54,746 nt of DNA, from the NCBI GenBank assembly GCA_022791475.1, contig JAAVZD010000006.1:1-54746 (forward strand), given 5' to 3'. The translations under genes and the position numbers were made by a program. Source of the stretch: Clostridia bacterium. Lineage in GTDB: Bacteria > Bacillota_A > Clostridia > TANB77 > CAG-508. Shown here piece by piece: positions 8,788-19,129 of this stretch. Every line of letters starts with the position of its first letter. The first letter of the stretch is position 1. The notes beneath the pieces are model-generated. The model worked only from the letters and a program-made list of their open reading frames with translations, had not been told where the DNA came from and did no database searches.

Positions 8788-8876
8788 TGACAATGGGACG
8801 GAGTTTTTGTCACTACACTTTGAAGGGCTAACCTAACTGAAACACTAGTGACAAAAACTCCGTCCCATTGTCACTC
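8785..8876 (+). repeat. Perfect 28-bp inverted repeat (palindromic element)
   Basis: GTGACAATGGGACGGAGTTT and the following TTTGTCACT are repeated exactly as the reverse complement after a spacer of about 33 bases, ending at the argS stop codon. The total length is about 90 bases. It could act as a terminator but lacks a T tract. With its GC-rich arms in an AT-rich background it looks like a small palindromic mobile element. Confidence 0.8.
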
Positions 8877-8901
8877 TGTTAATTAGAAAAAAGGAGCAAA
8901 G

Positions 8902-9435
8902 ATGAAAGTAAGAAGAATAACATTTTTAATATTAATAATTATGAACTGTATAACAATATTTTACTTTTCGAATCAAGTAGCAGACACCTCAAGTGCCTCA
9001 AGTGGAAGAATTGTAAATTTTGTGATAAAAGTATTACCACAATTTAAAAATATGGAAGAACATAAAAAAGAGCATATAGCAAATGAAGTGTTACAACCAA
9101 TTGTAAGAAAAATGGCACATTTTTCAATATACACATTACTAGGATTTTTAACTATAAACTTTGCACTTGCATGTGAAAAACAAAATAGCTTTTGCAATAT
9201 GGACGAGAAATGCCCACCCTTACAAGTAAAAAGGGTTAGAAATAAAAGAATACTATATAGTTGGTTATTTGGAACATTATATGCCATATCAGATGAAATA
9301 CATCAACTATTTATATCAGGTAGAAGCTGTGAATTTAGAGATGTTTGTATAGATTCATTAGGTGTACTAACAGGAATTGCTATTATGATAATAATTGTTA
9401 AAATATTTAATACATTAAAATACAAGATAAACTAA
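8902..9435 (+). CDS. VanZ-like membrane protein
   Basis: The 177-residue protein has an N-terminal membrane segment followed by VanZ family signatures: RKMAHFSIYTLLGFL, then SDEIHQLFISGRSCEFRDV, and a last hydrophobic helix. VanZ-family proteins are polytopic and linked to cell-envelope stress or lipid modification, but the reaction is not settled. A loop between the second and third helices is longer than usual and contains two cysteines. The gene has GGAG at the ribosome site and heads the envelope-related group of genes. Confidence 0.82.
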   Translation: MKVRRITFLILIIMNCITIFYFSNQVADTSSASSGRIVNFVIKVLPQFKNMEEHKKEHIANEVLQPIVRKMAHFSIYTLLGFLTINFALACEKQNSFCNMDEKCPPLQVKRVRNKRILYSWLFGTLYAISDEIHQLFISGRSCEFRDVCIDSLGVLTGIAIMIIIVKIFNTLKYKIN

Positions 9436-9539
9436 TTTTTATATGTGATTATTTCAAGCAAGTAATTAGTTAGAGATAAGTTATGGAAAGCCAAATTGCT
9501 TAAAATCAAAAAAATGATTTATAATCAAAAGGAGTAAAA

Positions 9540-10442
9540 ATGAAAAATGTACAAGTTCTAATGTCTACATATAATGGAGAGAAATATTTAAAAGAGCAAA
9601 TTGATAGTATATTAAGTCAAGAAAATGTTGAAGTAAGCTTACTTATAAGAGATGATGGCTCAACAGATAAAACTATAAGCATATTAGAAAAAACAGTAAA
9701 AGAAAATACAAATGTAAGTTATTATATAGGCAAAAACATAGGTTCAGCAAAAAGTTTTATAGATTTAGTAAATCAATCAAAAGAAGTAGATTATTATGCA
9801 TTTGCAGACCAAGATGATGTTTGGAATTCAAAAAAGATTATTTCTGCAATAGAAAAAATAGAAAATGATAGTAATATTCCTTCTTTGTATATTTCTGCTT
9901 TAGAAGTAGTAGATGAAGAACTAAATACAATAGAAATAAAAAAAGTAAGTGGAAACCTCTGCTTTGAAGGAGAAATGGCAAAAAACTTTGCAACAGGTTG
10001 TACAATGGTTTTTAATAAAAAACTATGTAATGCAATTAAAACATATAATCCAAGTTATATAATAATGCATGATTCATGGATAACAAGAGTATGTTATGCT
10101 ATTGGCGGAAATGTAGTTGTTGATGAAAACACATATATTAAATATAGACAACATGGAAATAATGTAGTAGGTTATAAGGATGAAGGATTTAGAAAGTTAA
10201 AAAAGCAACTAAAAATTGCGTTTGTTGATAAAATCAGTATGAGGGTTAATATAGCGAAAGAATTAAAAAGTGGATATGAAGAATTATTAACAGATAATGC
10301 TAAGGAATTAGTAAATAATCTTATTAGTTATCAAACAAATTGGAAAGCTAAGAAATGGTTACTTAAAAATAAAAAGTTTAGGACAAATATTACTAGAATA
10401 GATAGGAAGATTAAAATTGGTATTATATTAAATAGGTTTTAG
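9540..10442 (+). CDS. Family 2 glycosyltransferase (rhamnosyltransferase-like)
   Basis: This 300-residue GT-A enzyme has the N-terminal VQVLMSTYNGEKYLKEQID, the nucleotide-sugar motif RDDGSTDKT and FADQDDVW with the metal-binding Asp residues. The conserved HDSW later matches rhamnosyltransferase-like members of family 2. It probably adds a sugar to a cell-wall polysaccharide in the cytoplasm. GGAG lies 6 bases before the ATG. The next glycosyltransferase follows 18 bases later, so the two form an operon. Confidence 0.85.
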   Translation: MKNVQVLMSTYNGEKYLKEQIDSILSQENVEVSLLIRDDGSTDKTISILEKTVKENTNVSYYIGKNIGSAKSFIDLVNQSKEVDYYAFADQDDVWNSKKIISAIEKIENDSNIPSLYISALEVVDEELNTIEIKKVSGNLCFEGEMAKNFATGCTMVFNKKLCNAIKTYNPSYIIMHDSWITRVCYAIGGNVVVDENTYIKYRQHGNNVVGYKDEGFRKLKKQLKIAFVDKISMRVNIAKELKSGYEELLTDNAKELVNNLISYQTNWKAKKWLLKNKKFRTNITRIDRKIKIGIILNRF

Positions 10443-10460
10443 AAAGATTGGAGAAAAATA

Positions 10461-11618
10461 ATGAGTAAGAGAAACGTTTTTATTATAGGTTCAAATGGAA
10501 TACCTGCCAAATATGGTGGATTTGAAACTTTTGTTGAAAATTTGACAGCTAAAAAAATAAGTAACAATATAAAATACCATGTAGCATGTATTGGAAATGA
10601 CAATTGTGAATTTGAATATAATAATAGTAGATGTTTTAATATAAAAGTACCTAATATAGGGCCTGCTAAAGCCGAATATTATGATTTGGTTGCTTTAGAA
10701 AAAACTATAAAATATATAAAGAAAAATAATATTAAAGAACCAATAGTATATATATTAGGTACAGGAGTTGGCTTATTTATTGGATTTTATAAAAACAGAT
10801 TACACAAATTAGGAGCAAAAGTATATGTTAACCCTGATGGATGCGAATGGAAAAGAGCTAAATGGAACTTAATATTAAGAAAATTCTTTAAAATATGTGA
10901 AGGAAAAATGGCTAAACATGCAGATTTATTGATATGTGATGCAAGAAATATGGAAGAATATATAAAAGAAGAATATAAAAAATACAATCCAAAAACTAAA
11001 TTTATTGCATATGGTTCAGAATTAAATCAAACTAATAAAGTTAATAAATTAGTAGACTGGTGCTTGGAAAAACATATAAAAAGAAATGAATATTATTTAA
11101 TTGTAGGAAGATTTGTACCTGAAAATAATTATGAAACAATGATAAAAGAATTCATGAAATCTAATACAAAAAAAGATTTAGTAATTATTACAAATGTAGA
11201 ACAAAACAAATTTTATGAAGAATTAAAACAAAAGACCAACTTTGATAAAGACAAAAGAATTAAATTTGTAGGAACAGTATATGATGAAGAATTGCTAACA
11301 TTAATAAGAGAAAATGCGTATGCATATTTACATGGACATGAAGTAGGAGGAACAAACCCATCTTTATTAGAAGCTTTAGCTACAACAGATTTAAATTTGT
11401 TATTAGATGTAGGGTTTAATAAAGAAGTAGCTGAAAATGGAGCATTTTATTGGAATAAAGAAGAAAATAATTTAAGCAAATTAATAAATAAAATAGAAAA
11501 AATATCAAAAAAAGAAAAGGAAATATATCGTGAAAATGCTAGAAATAGAATAAAATGTAAATATAATTGGCAAGAAATAGTAAAAAAATATGAAGAAACT
11601 TTTGAAAATTTTATATAA
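10461..11618 (+). CDS. Glycosyltransferase with DUF1972 N-terminal domain
   Basis: The 385-residue product starts with VFIIGSNGIPAKYGGFETFV, the signature of the DUF1972 domain found in beta-1,4-rhamnosyltransferases. A GT-B fold C-terminal half follows, with YLIVGRFVPENNYE and HGHEVGGTNPSLLEALA carrying the nucleotide-sugar binding Glu. It probably works with the family 2 enzyme just upstream on a rhamnose-containing wall polysaccharide. Substrate identity is inferred, not shown. Confidence 0.85.
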   Translation: MSKRNVFIIGSNGIPAKYGGFETFVENLTAKKISNNIKYHVACIGNDNCEFEYNNSRCFNIKVPNIGPAKAEYYDLVALEKTIKYIKKNNIKEPIVYILGTGVGLFIGFYKNRLHKLGAKVYVNPDGCEWKRAKWNLILRKFFKICEGKMAKHADLLICDARNMEEYIKEEYKKYNPKTKFIAYGSELNQTNKVNKLVDWCLEKHIKRNEYYLIVGRFVPENNYETMIKEFMKSNTKKDLVIITNVEQNKFYEELKQKTNFDKDKRIKFVGTVYDEELLTLIRENAYAYLHGHEVGGTNPSLLEALATTDLNLLLDVGFNKEVAENGAFYWNKEENNLSKLINKIEKISKKEKEIYRENARNRIKCKYNWQEIVKKYEETFENFI

Positions 11619-11621
11619 GTA

Positions 11622-11650
11622 TTGACAACAATTTCAAATTTTAGTATAAT
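11622..11650 (+). promoter_or_regulatory. rpmF promoter
   Basis: TTGACA (11622-11627) and TATAAT (11645-11650) are separated by exactly 17 bases, a consensus housekeeping promoter. The 5' leader to rpmF is about 70 bases. Confidence 0.85.
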
Positions 11651-11729
11651 TTTATAGTATCTAAAAAGAGAAAGCTATGCAAATAGATATACATATATAA
11701 GAACTTACGTAAAGAGGAGGGAATTAAAA

Positions 11730-11912
11730 ATGGCACAACCAAAAAGAAGATGGTCTAAAGCAAGAACAGGTTTAAAAAGATCAACATGGAAATTAGAAAA
11801 CAAAAATTTAGTAGCATGTCCACATTGCCACGAAATGATGATGCAACATAGAGTTTGTTCAAACTGTGGTTACTATAATGGAAAAGAAGTAGTAGCAAAA
11901 AAAGAAGACTAA
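11730..11912 (+). CDS. rpmF: 50S ribosomal protein L32
   Basis: The 60-residue protein starts AQPKRRWSKARTGLKRSTWK and carries the zinc ribbon CPHCHE...CSNCGYYNG (two CxxC pairs). It is a component of the large ribosomal subunit. AGAGGAGG lies 9 bases upstream. The gene stands alone between envelope genes with its own promoter and terminator. Confidence 0.95.
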   Translation: MAQPKRRWSKARTGLKRSTWKLENKNLVACPHCHEMMMQHRVCSNCGYYNGKEVVAKKED

Positions 11913-11924
11913 AATAATAAGAAA

Positions 11925-11948
11925 CAGCATTAGATGCTGTTTTTTTGT
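11925..11948 (+). terminator. rpmF terminator
   Basis: AACAGCAT-tag-ATGCTGTTTTTTTG is a compact hairpin followed by a T run directly after rpmF. Confidence 0.85.
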
Positions 11949-11954
11949 TTTTAA

Positions 11955-12016
11955 TAAAGGGCTGTCCCTTTTTGTTCCAAATTACCAATTAGGGACAGTC
12001 CCCAATTGGGACAAAA
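11955..12016 (+). repeat. GGGACAGTCCCC palindromic intergenic element
   Basis: GGGCTGTCCCTTTTTGTTCC pairs imperfectly with AGGGACAGTCCCCAATTGGG and the following ACAAAA to form a long hairpin between rpmF and the next membrane protein. Related sequences occur at 1079-1165, 8785-8876, 23580-23632 and 30768-30862. Confidence 0.6.
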
Positions 12017-12089
12017 TATTTTTATAATATGCTTTAAAAATATTTTTATCAATGATATAATGAATAAAAATAAAAAAAGGATAAATCAT

Positions 12090-13823
12090 ATGGAAAAAAT
12101 AAATAAAATTATAAATCATATAAAAGAAAATAAGTGGATTCATTATCTTGTAATTATAATAATAGGAATAATTTTAAGCATCCCACTATGTAAAATGAAT
12201 ATAAGAGATACACATGATGGTTTTTTACACCTTTTAAGATTAATAGGAACTAAAAATAGTTTGAAATTAGGCGAAATACCACCTATTATAACGCCATATT
12301 TTTGCAATAATTGGGGTTATGCTATGAATTTATTTTATAATCCAACAGTTACATATATACCGCTTCTATTAAAACTATTTACATCAACATATGTAATAGC
12401 TTTAAAACTATTTGCATCTTTATGTATTATTTTATCAGGAATAACAATGTATAGTTTTGTAAATAAAGTAACAAATAAAAGAGTAGTAGCATTATTTTCA
12501 GCAATTATATATTTAATGGTTCCATACAAATTAGGAGATGTATATATAAGGTTTGCAATTGGAGAATTTGCAGCATTTGTATTTTTACCAATTTTATTTA
12601 TAGGAGTATATAGTTTATTTAATCAGGAAGGAAATAAACATTATTATATAGCAATAGGTGCAATAGGGTTATTGTTAACACATACAGTCACTACTTTTTA
12701 TACAGCAATAATATGTTTTTTATATATATTGTTCAATATAAAGAAATTAAAAGAAAAAGAGATAATAAAGAAATTAGTAATTAATGTAATATTTATATTA
12801 CTAGTATCAGCATTATTTACGATACCAATGCTAGAAGCAAAATTTTCAGCAGAATATACAATATTTGACAATGAATTAATGGTTACAAATTCGCAGTATG
12901 TATATGAAAATACTTTAGAGATAAGCGATTTATTTATATATAATGGAAATTTGTTACCAGAAAGCTACAAAAAGTCAGCTATTTATATAATAGGTGTACC
13001 AATATTTACATTAATGTGTTTAACAATATTTGTATATAAAAAAATAGATAAAAAATATAAAGACTTTTATATAATATCTTGGATATTTGGAGTTGTATCT
13101 TTATTTATGTGTACAAAATATTGCCCATGGTTTTTATTTCCAAACATATTGTGTACGTTGCAATATCCATGGAGAATGTTAACATTTTTTGCATTTTTTA
13201 TATCATTTATATTAGGTGTAAATTTATATATATTAATAAAAATGCTATTTAATAAAGATATAACCAGAATAATAGTAAGTGGTATATTAATTACACTTAT
13301 GGTTATATATACTATTCCAATATTATTAGAGTTTACTTCAAATGATAAAACAGTAGATATTGAATATGAAAATAAAATACTTAATAATCCCAAAATAAAC
13401 TATATGAGTATAAATAGGGAATACATGCCTAAAAAAGCATTATTGTTACAACGTACATATTTAAAAGAAAGAAACGACGAAACATATATATTAGAAGGTC
13501 AAGCTAATATTACAAGTGAAAATAAAGAAGGTTTTACAGATATAGTAGAATTAGAAAATATAGAAAAAGATACTATATTAGAATTTCCATATTTATATTA
13601 TCCAGGATATAAAATAACTTTAGAAGATAATTTAAAATTAGAAACAATAGAAACAGAGCATGGATTTGTAGGTTGTAAAATAACTCAAGATATAGAAAAA
13701 GCAAAAATAACAGTAGAATATAAAGGAACGGCAATAACATACATTTCATATGTTGTGTCTTTGGTGTCTGCTATAATATTTATAGTGTATTGCTATAAAG
13801 AAAGTAAAAAAAGAAGGCTTTAG
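12090..13823 (+). CDS. Polytopic membrane protein (6-pyruvoyl-tetrahydropterin synthase-related/YfhO-like)
   Basis: This protein of about 577 residues has around ten membrane helices, then a soluble extracellular C-terminal part and one last helix. IRDTHDGFLHLLRL near the N terminus and FRFAIGEF-like and YPWRM motifs resemble the PTPS-related or YfhO-type membrane proteins, thought to act as lipid-linked sugar transferases in the envelope. I chose ATG 12090 (AAAGG upstream) over an earlier frame opening at 12006. A paralogue follows at 13996. Confidence 0.75.
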   Translation: MEKINKIINHIKENKWIHYLVIIIIGIILSIPLCKMNIRDTHDGFLHLLRLIGTKNSLKLGEIPPIITPYFCNNWGYAMNLFYNPTVTYIPLLLKLFTSTYVIALKLFASLCIILSGITMYSFVNKVTNKRVVALFSAIIYLMVPYKLGDVYIRFAIGEFAAFVFLPILFIGVYSLFNQEGNKHYYIAIGAIGLLLTHTVTTFYTAIICFLYILFNIKKLKEKEIIKKLVINVIFILLVSALFTIPMLEAKFSAEYTIFDNELMVTNSQYVYENTLEISDLFIYNGNLLPESYKKSAIYIIGVPIFTLMCLTIFVYKKIDKKYKDFYIISWIFGVVSLFMCTKYCPWFLFPNILCTLQYPWRMLTFFAFFISFILGVNLYILIKMLFNKDITRIIVSGILITLMVIYTIPILLEFTSNDKTVDIEYENKILNNPKINYMSINREYMPKKALLLQRTYLKERNDETYILEGQANITSENKEGFTDIVELENIEKDTILEFPYLYYPGYKITLEDNLKLETIETEHGFVGCKITQDIEKAKITVEYKGTAITYISYVVSLVSAIIFIVYCYKESKKRRL

Positions 13824-13916
13824 TATTAAACCTCCTTCACACTACTCTACATACTGAAATTACTACTATATTAAGTGAAAATTAAATAACAAAAAAATAA
13901 ATAATCAAATCTAATA

Positions 13917-13975
13917 TTGTAGAGGTTGCACTTTGTATAACTAAACCTTCGAAGAAATTCCACCAAATTTCCAAC
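13917..13975 (+). repeat. Intergenic TGTAGAGG/CTTCGAAGAAAT repeat, copy 4
   Basis: A degenerate member of the intergenic repeat family (TTGTAGAGGTTGC...CCTTCGAAGAAATTCC) fills the gap between the two paralogous membrane-protein genes. The rest of that roughly 170-base gap is AT-rich with no other visible feature. Confidence 0.45.
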
Positions 13976-13995
13976 TTCATAAAAAGGAGAAAAAT

Positions 13996-15715
13996 ATGCA
14001 AAAAATAAAAGAATTACTAAAAAATGAAAAATATTATAGTGTAATAATTATATTAGTAGCAAGTGTTTTTGTTTGTTTACCTTTAATGAGCAAAAATATA
14101 GATATGACATATGATGATGGAATACAACATATTTCAAGGTTAATGGGCACATACCAATCATTACAAGAAGGACAAACTAATATAATGTCTAATTTTTGTA
14201 ATGGCTTTGGTTATTCATGGAATATATTTTATAGTCCACTTACAGCTTTTTTGCCACTAATATTTAAAATATTAGGTTTAAGTTTTACAGCATGTATTAA
14301 ATTATTTATGTTTTTAGTAGTTTTCTTATCAGGTTATTTTATGTATTTATGTGCAAAGAAAATTACTAAAAATAATAATATAGCTATAATTGCAGGAATT
14401 TTATATATTTTCGCACCATACAGGTTAACTGATATGTATATAAGAAATGCTATTGCTGAACTAACTTCATTCACATTTTTACCATTAGTATTTCTAGGAT
14501 TATATAATATATTTGAATACCCTGTAGGGGAGAACGAGGTACCATGCCCAATAAACAAAACACTTATATTATCAATAGGTGCAATAGGCCTAATTTTAAC
14601 ACACACAATAGTAACAATATATACAGCAATAATTGCATTAATATATGTACTTATTAATATTAAAAAACTTAAAGATAAAAACATAGTAAAAGCACTCATA
14701 ATAAATATTTTGTTAATACTAGTCATCACTTCATTTTTTTGGTTACCTCTTTTAGAACATAAATTTATAGCAAATTATGAAGTTTTTAAACCTGGCAGAA
14801 TGGAAAGAACAGAAGTATTAATAAGTTATAAATTAGATTTATACAGATTATTTTTTACTAAAACAAATGATTATATGCTTTACAACATAGGGCTAATTAC
14901 TCTAATAGGTTTACTACTAACTCCAATAGCATTAAAAAAAGTTAAAAACGAATCATATTACAAATTGTATATATTTATGTTAGTAACAGGTATTGTATTA
15001 GCCATAATGACATTAAAAATATTTCCATTTGAACATTTACCATCGATATTAAAAATGCTTCAATTTACATTTAGATTACTAGAATTTACAAGTTTTCTAT
15101 TTGCATTTGTTGCAGCAACAAATATAGTAACTGTCTGTAGAATTAATGTAAGAGAATTAATAATTTTATTAGTAGCTCTAATGATACTAACAATTCCATA
15201 TAAAAGCCATTTACGAACTTTAGAAAACTTTGACGAAAATATACTTTGGCCATCAGTACCAATTACACAAGAAACAGGAAGAGTGCATGCAGGATGTGCA
15301 AGTTTTGAATATTTGCCATCAAAAGCATTTGAAAACAGAGAATATATAGAAACAAGAACACAAAATGCAAAAGTTATGAATGAAAATAGTTCTACTATAA
15401 TAGAAAATGAAATTAAAAATGGAACTAAAATGAGTTTTGACGTAAAATATGTATTAGAAGAAACACGGAATAGAATTACCATATATATATTATTTAGGCT
15501 ATGATGTAACATTAAAAACAGCAAACGAAAAAATAAAATTACAAACCTTTGAAACAGATAATGGTTTTATAGGAGTAAAACTTCCAATACTAGAAGAAGG
15601 AAAAGTAGAAGTAAAATATACAGGAACCTGGCTTATGAATGTATCAAATTTTGTGTCAGTTATAGGAGTGTGCGTATTGATAGGAATAATTATAAAACAA
15701 AAAAACCAACTTTAA
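13996..15715 (+). CDS. Polytopic membrane protein paralogue, with one +1 site
   Basis: This paralogue of the previous gene shares the N-terminal DMTYDDGIQHISRLMG, the AIGEF-like RNAIAELTSF and ten or so membrane helices. The literal frame ends at 15504. An extra C at 15466 (ACA-C-GGA) explains this. Omitting it gives VLEETGIELPYIYYLGYDV, which matches the neighbour's FPYLYYPGYKI, and a C-terminal helix to the TAA at 15713-15715 (573 codons). The predicted role is a membrane glycosyl or polymer transferase in the envelope, as for its paralogue. Confidence 0.8.
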
Positions 15716-15729
15716 AAGTTGGTTTTTTG
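15704..15729 (+). terminator. Terminator after the membrane-protein paralogue
   Basis: AACCAACTTT-taa-AAGTTGGTTTTTTG overlaps the restored stop codon at 15713-15715. Its position directly at the frame-restored end, not at the literal end, supports the +1 reading of this gene. Confidence 0.8.
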
Positions 15730-15812
15730 TTTGTAATAATCAGTCAAATCAATTGACTAAATATACAAAATGATATAAAATACTAATAGCAATAAATGAA
15801 AGGAAGAAAAAT

Positions 15813-17138
15813 ATGTCAAAGCCAACAGTAGCAATAGTAGGAAGACCAAATGTAGGAAAATCTACATTTTTTAATTATATAGTAGGGAAAAGAATATCAA
15901 TAGTACAAGATGAGCCAGGTGTTACAAGAGATAGGGTATATGCTGAAAGCACATGGAGAGGTAGAACATTTTCATTAATAGATACAGGAGGAATAGAGCC
16001 AGAATCAGAAGATATAATAATATCTCAAATGAGAGAACAAGCCAATATAGCAATAAGTGTAGCAGATGTTATTATATTTTTAACAGATATAAAACAAGGA
16101 GTAACAGCAGCAGATAAAGAAATAGCACTAATGCTTAAAAAATCTAAAAAGAAAGTTATTTTAGTATGTAATAAAGCAGATAATTATGGAAAAACCTCAG
16201 ATGATATATATGAATTTTATAACTTAGGCTTAGGAGACCCATACCCAGTATCTTCAGTAAATGCAATAGGTATAGGAGATGTACTAGATGCAATATATGA
16301 AAGCTTTCCTGAAAAACAGGAAGACGAAGATGATGAAACAATAAAAGTAGCAATAATAGGAAAACCAAATGTAGGTAAATCTTCATTAGTAAATAAAATA
16401 CTTGGAGAAAATAGAGTAATAGTAAGTGATATAGCAGGAACAACAAGAGATGCAATAGACTCAAATTTTGAAAATGAATTTGGAAAATATGTATTTATTG
16501 ATACAGCAGGAATTAGAAGAAAAAGTAAAGTAGATGAACAAATAGAAAAATATAGTGTAATGAGAAGTCTGCTTGCAGTAGAAAGAGCAGATGTATGTAT
16601 TTTAATGATAGATGCAAATGAAGGTGTAACAGAACAAGATACCAAAATAGCAGGTGAAGCACATGAAGCAGGAAAAGCAGTAATAATAGCAGTAAATAAA
16701 TGGGATGAATATGAAAAAGATACAAACACAACTGAAAAATATAAAAAAGAGGTATATAACAAATTATCATATCTATCATATGCACCAATAATATTTATAT
16801 CAGCTAAAACAGGTCAAAGAGTACATAAATTATTCGAAATGATAAATATGGTGGCAAGCCAAAATGCAATGAGGGTATCAACATCAGTATTAAACCAAGT
16901 ATTAAATGAAGCAATAGCAATAGTTCAACCACCAACAGATAAAGGTAAAAGGCTAAAAATATACTACATGACCCAAGCCTCAACAAAACCACCAACATTT
17001 GTAGTATTTGTAAATGATAAAAAGTTATTTCACTTTTCATATGAAAGGTACTTAATAAATCAAATAAGAAAAGAATTTACTTTAACAGGTACGCCTGTAA
17101 GGATGATTGTTAGGGAGAGAAAAGACAAAGACGCATAA
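15813..17138 (+). CDS. der: Ribosome biogenesis GTPase Der (EngA)
   Basis: The 441-residue protein has two tandem GTPase domains. G1 is GRPNVGKST (residue 9) and GKPNVGKSS (about 184), G3 is DTGG and DTAGI, and G4 is NKAD and NKWD. A C-terminal KH-like domain follows. Der is essential for assembly of the 50S subunit. The gene is intact, with no C-GGN site despite many glycines. GGAAG is its ribosome site. Confidence 0.97.
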   Translation: MSKPTVAIVGRPNVGKSTFFNYIVGKRISIVQDEPGVTRDRVYAESTWRGRTFSLIDTGGIEPESEDIIISQMREQANIAISVADVIIFLTDIKQGVTAADKEIALMLKKSKKKVILVCNKADNYGKTSDDIYEFYNLGLGDPYPVSSVNAIGIGDVLDAIYESFPEKQEDEDDETIKVAIIGKPNVGKSSLVNKILGENRVIVSDIAGTTRDAIDSNFENEFGKYVFIDTAGIRRKSKVDEQIEKYSVMRSLLAVERADVCILMIDANEGVTEQDTKIAGEAHEAGKAVIIAVNKWDEYEKDTNTTEKYKKEVYNKLSYLSYAPIIFISAKTGQRVHKLFEMINMVASQNAMRVSTSVLNQVLNEAIAIVQPPTDKGKRLKIYYMTQASTKPPTFVVFVNDKKLFHFSYERYLINQIRKEFTLTGTPVRMIVRERKDKDA

Positions 17139-17183
17139 GTGCTGCACAGTGAATAATGAAGAATGAATAGTGAATAATTAAAT

Positions 17184-17236
17184 TGTAGGGGCGATTATCA
17201 ATCGCTTGCTCTTCGAAGAAATAGCTTAAATAAAGA
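17184..17236 (+). repeat. Intergenic TGTAGGGGCG/TTCTTCGAAGAAATAGCTTAAA repeat, copy 5
   Basis: ATTGTAGGGGCGATTATCAA-TCGCTTGC followed by TCTTCGAAGAAATAGCTTAAA is one of the two best-conserved copies, with 19044 (the shared tail is identical over more than 18 bases). The rest of the der-plsY gap (17139-17301) holds repeated GTGAATAAT/GAATAGTGAA words and no gene. Confidence 0.7.
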
Positions 17237-17301
17237 ATAAAGAGTGAAAAATTAATAGTGAAGAGTACAAAACTCTTCGAGTTTTAAAGGAGGTACAAAA
17301 A

Positions 17302-17934
17302 ATGTTAACATACATAATAATAGCAATAATAGCATATTTACTAGGAAGCATAAGCTTTTCAGTAATAATTAGTAAAAAAATGGCAGGATTTGATGTAAGA
17401 CAAAAAGGAAGTGGAAATGCAGGTACAACAAATGTATTAAGAAGTGTAGGAAAAAAAGCAGCAATAATAACTTTAATATTAGATGTATTAAAAGGTGTAG
17501 TAGCAATACTTGTAGCTTATATAGTAGGAAAAATAGCAAATAATTTAGATAAAAGCTTGTTAATTCAAATAGCAGGAATAGCAGTTATAATAGGACACAC
17601 ATTCCCAATATTCTTTGGTTTCAAAGGAGGAAAAGGAATAGCGACATCTTTAGGAGTATTACTTATGACAAATTGGAATATAGGCTTAATATGCCTAGTA
17701 TTTGCATTAGTATTAATGGCACTTACAAGAATAGTATCTTTAGGTTCAATAGCAGCAGCAATACTATTCCCAGTACTAATAATATTTATGCCAAGTAACG
17801 CCTACATAGTAGAAGGAAATTACATAGTATATTCTATAATATTAGCAGTACTCGTAATATACAACCATAGAGCAAATGTAAAAAGATTATTAAATGGAAC
17901 AGAAAATAAATTAGATTTTAAGAAAATTAAATAG
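17302..17934 (+). CDS. plsY: Glycerol-3-phosphate acyltransferase
   Basis: The 210-residue membrane protein transfers an acyl group from acyl-phosphate to glycerol 3-phosphate, the first step of phospholipid synthesis. Motif 1 SGNAGTTNVLRS, motif 2 GHTFPIFFGFKGGKGIAT and a C-terminal YNHRANVKRL are the PlsY signatures. Five membrane helices are visible. AAAGGAGG precedes the ATG. It sits directly before gpsA, which makes its substrate. Confidence 0.95.
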   Translation: MLTYIIIAIIAYLLGSISFSVIISKKMAGFDVRQKGSGNAGTTNVLRSVGKKAAIITLILDVLKGVVAILVAYIVGKIANNLDKSLLIQIAGIAVIIGHTFPIFFGFKGGKGIATSLGVLLMTNWNIGLICLVFALVLMALTRIVSLGSIAAAILFPVLIIFMPSNAYIVEGNYIVYSIILAVLVIYNHRANVKRLLNGTENKLDFKKIK

Positions 17935-18030
17935 AAGTTGGAAGTTGAAAGTTGGAAGTTAGAAAATATGGATAAGTCTTCGAAGAATTACCTGAAATTT
18001 AACTTCCAACCTCCAATCTCTAACTTCCAT
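17935..18030 (+). repeat. Inverted repeat of GTTGGAAGTT words between plsY and gpsA
   Basis: Three tandem GTTGGAAGTT/GTTGAAAGTT words on one side are answered by AACTTCCAACCTCC...TAACTTCC on the other, with TTCGAAGAAT in the loop. This would form a long imperfect stem in the plsY-gpsA transcript. The gpsA ribosome site (CGGAGG) follows immediately. Confidence 0.65.
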
Positions 18031-18044
18031 ACGGAGGAATTATA

Positions 18045-19028
18045 ATGAAAAACATATGTATAATAGGTAGTGGAAGCTGGGGAGTAGCTTTAGGTGTACA
18101 CTTAGCTAAATTAGGAAATAATGTAAAAATATGGTCTTTTTTAGAAGAAGAAAGAGATTTAATAAATAATGAAAAAAAATGTAAATTCTTACCAAATATA
18201 ACATTACCAGAAGGTATATATTGTACAACTTCATATGAAGAAGCAATATCAAGTAGTGAAATAATATTACATGTAACACCATCAAAATTTACAAGAAATA
18301 TAGTAAAAGGTTATAAAGAATATGTAACAAATCAACCAATAGTAATTTGTACAAAAGGTTTTGAAAAGGAAACTTTATCTACATTAGATGATGTAATATC
18401 TGAGGAAATACCAAATGCAAAAATAGCAGCACTTTCAGGACCTAGTCATGCAGAAGAAGTTTCAATAGGTGTTCCAACAGCAATAGTAGTTGCTTCAAAA
18501 GATATAAACCTTGCAAATGAAATAAGAGATATTTTCATGAATGAAACATTACGTGTATATACAAGTACAGATTTAAAAGGTGTAGAACTAGGTGGAGCAT
18601 TAAAAAATATAATTGCATTTTGTGCAGGAATATCAGCAGGAATAGGACTAGGAGATAACACATTTGCAGCATTAATAACAAGAGGCTTACACGAAATATC
18701 ATTATTGGGAGAAGTGTTAGGTGGAAATAAACAAACCTTTTATGGTTTAACAGGTTTAGGAGACCTAATAGTAACTTGCCTAAGTGAACACAGCAGAAAC
18801 AGAAGAGCAGGAAAATTATTAGGACAAGGTAAAAATATAGAAGAAATTAGAAAAGAAATAGGAATGGTAATAGAGGGAGTAGATAACATAGAAGTAGCAT
18901 ATGAACTTTCAAAAAAATACAATTTAGATATGCCAATAGTAAAAGGTGTATATCAAGTATTATATGAAGGTTTAGACCCAAAAATAGGCGTAAAGATGCT
19001 AATGACAAGAGATAAAAAAGAAGAGTAA
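18045..19028 (+). CDS. gpsA: Glycerol-3-phosphate dehydrogenase [NAD(P)+]
   Basis: The 327-residue cytoplasmic enzyme reduces dihydroxyacetone phosphate to glycerol 3-phosphate for phospholipid synthesis. It has the Rossmann motif [14 protein letters not shown] at residue 7, [10 protein letters not shown], the catalytic-lysine motif [14 protein letters not shown], and [12 protein letters not shown] with the conserved Arg-rich segment after it. It follows plsY in the same direction, so substrate supply and use are paired. Confidence 0.96.
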   Translation: MKNICIIGSGSWGVALGVHLAKLGNNVKIWSFLEEERDLINNEKKCKFLPNITLPEGIYCTTSYEEAISSSEIILHVTPSKFTRNIVKGYKEYVTNQPIVICTKGFEKETLSTLDDVISEEIPNAKIAALSGPSHAEEVSIGVPTAIVVASKDINLANEIRDIFMNETLRVYTSTDLKGVELGGALKNIIAFCAGISAGIGLGDNTFAALITRGLHEISLLGEVLGGNKQTFYGLTGLGDLIVTCLSEHSRNRRAGKLLGQGKNIEEIRKEIGMVIEGVDNIEVAYELSKKYNLDMPIVKGVYQVLYEGLDPKIGVKMLMTRDKKEE

Positions 19029-19043
19029 AAATTGAACAAAACG

Positions 19044-19095
19044 ATTGTAGGGGTCGCCGCCATCGGCGATCCGTTCTTCGAAGAAATAGCTTAAA
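19044..19095 (+). repeat. Intergenic TGTAGGGGTCGCC/TTCTTCGAAGAAATAGCTTAAA repeat, copy 6
   Basis: ATTGTAGGGGTCGCCGCCAT-CGGCGATCCG then TTCTTCGAAGAAATAGCTTAAAA. A short internal stem (CGCCG/CGGCG) is present. It lies between gpsA and dtd and shares its tail with copy 5. Confidence 0.7.
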
Positions 19096-19129
19096 AATAA
19101 CCCAAAAGAAGGAAGGAATAAAAGCAAAA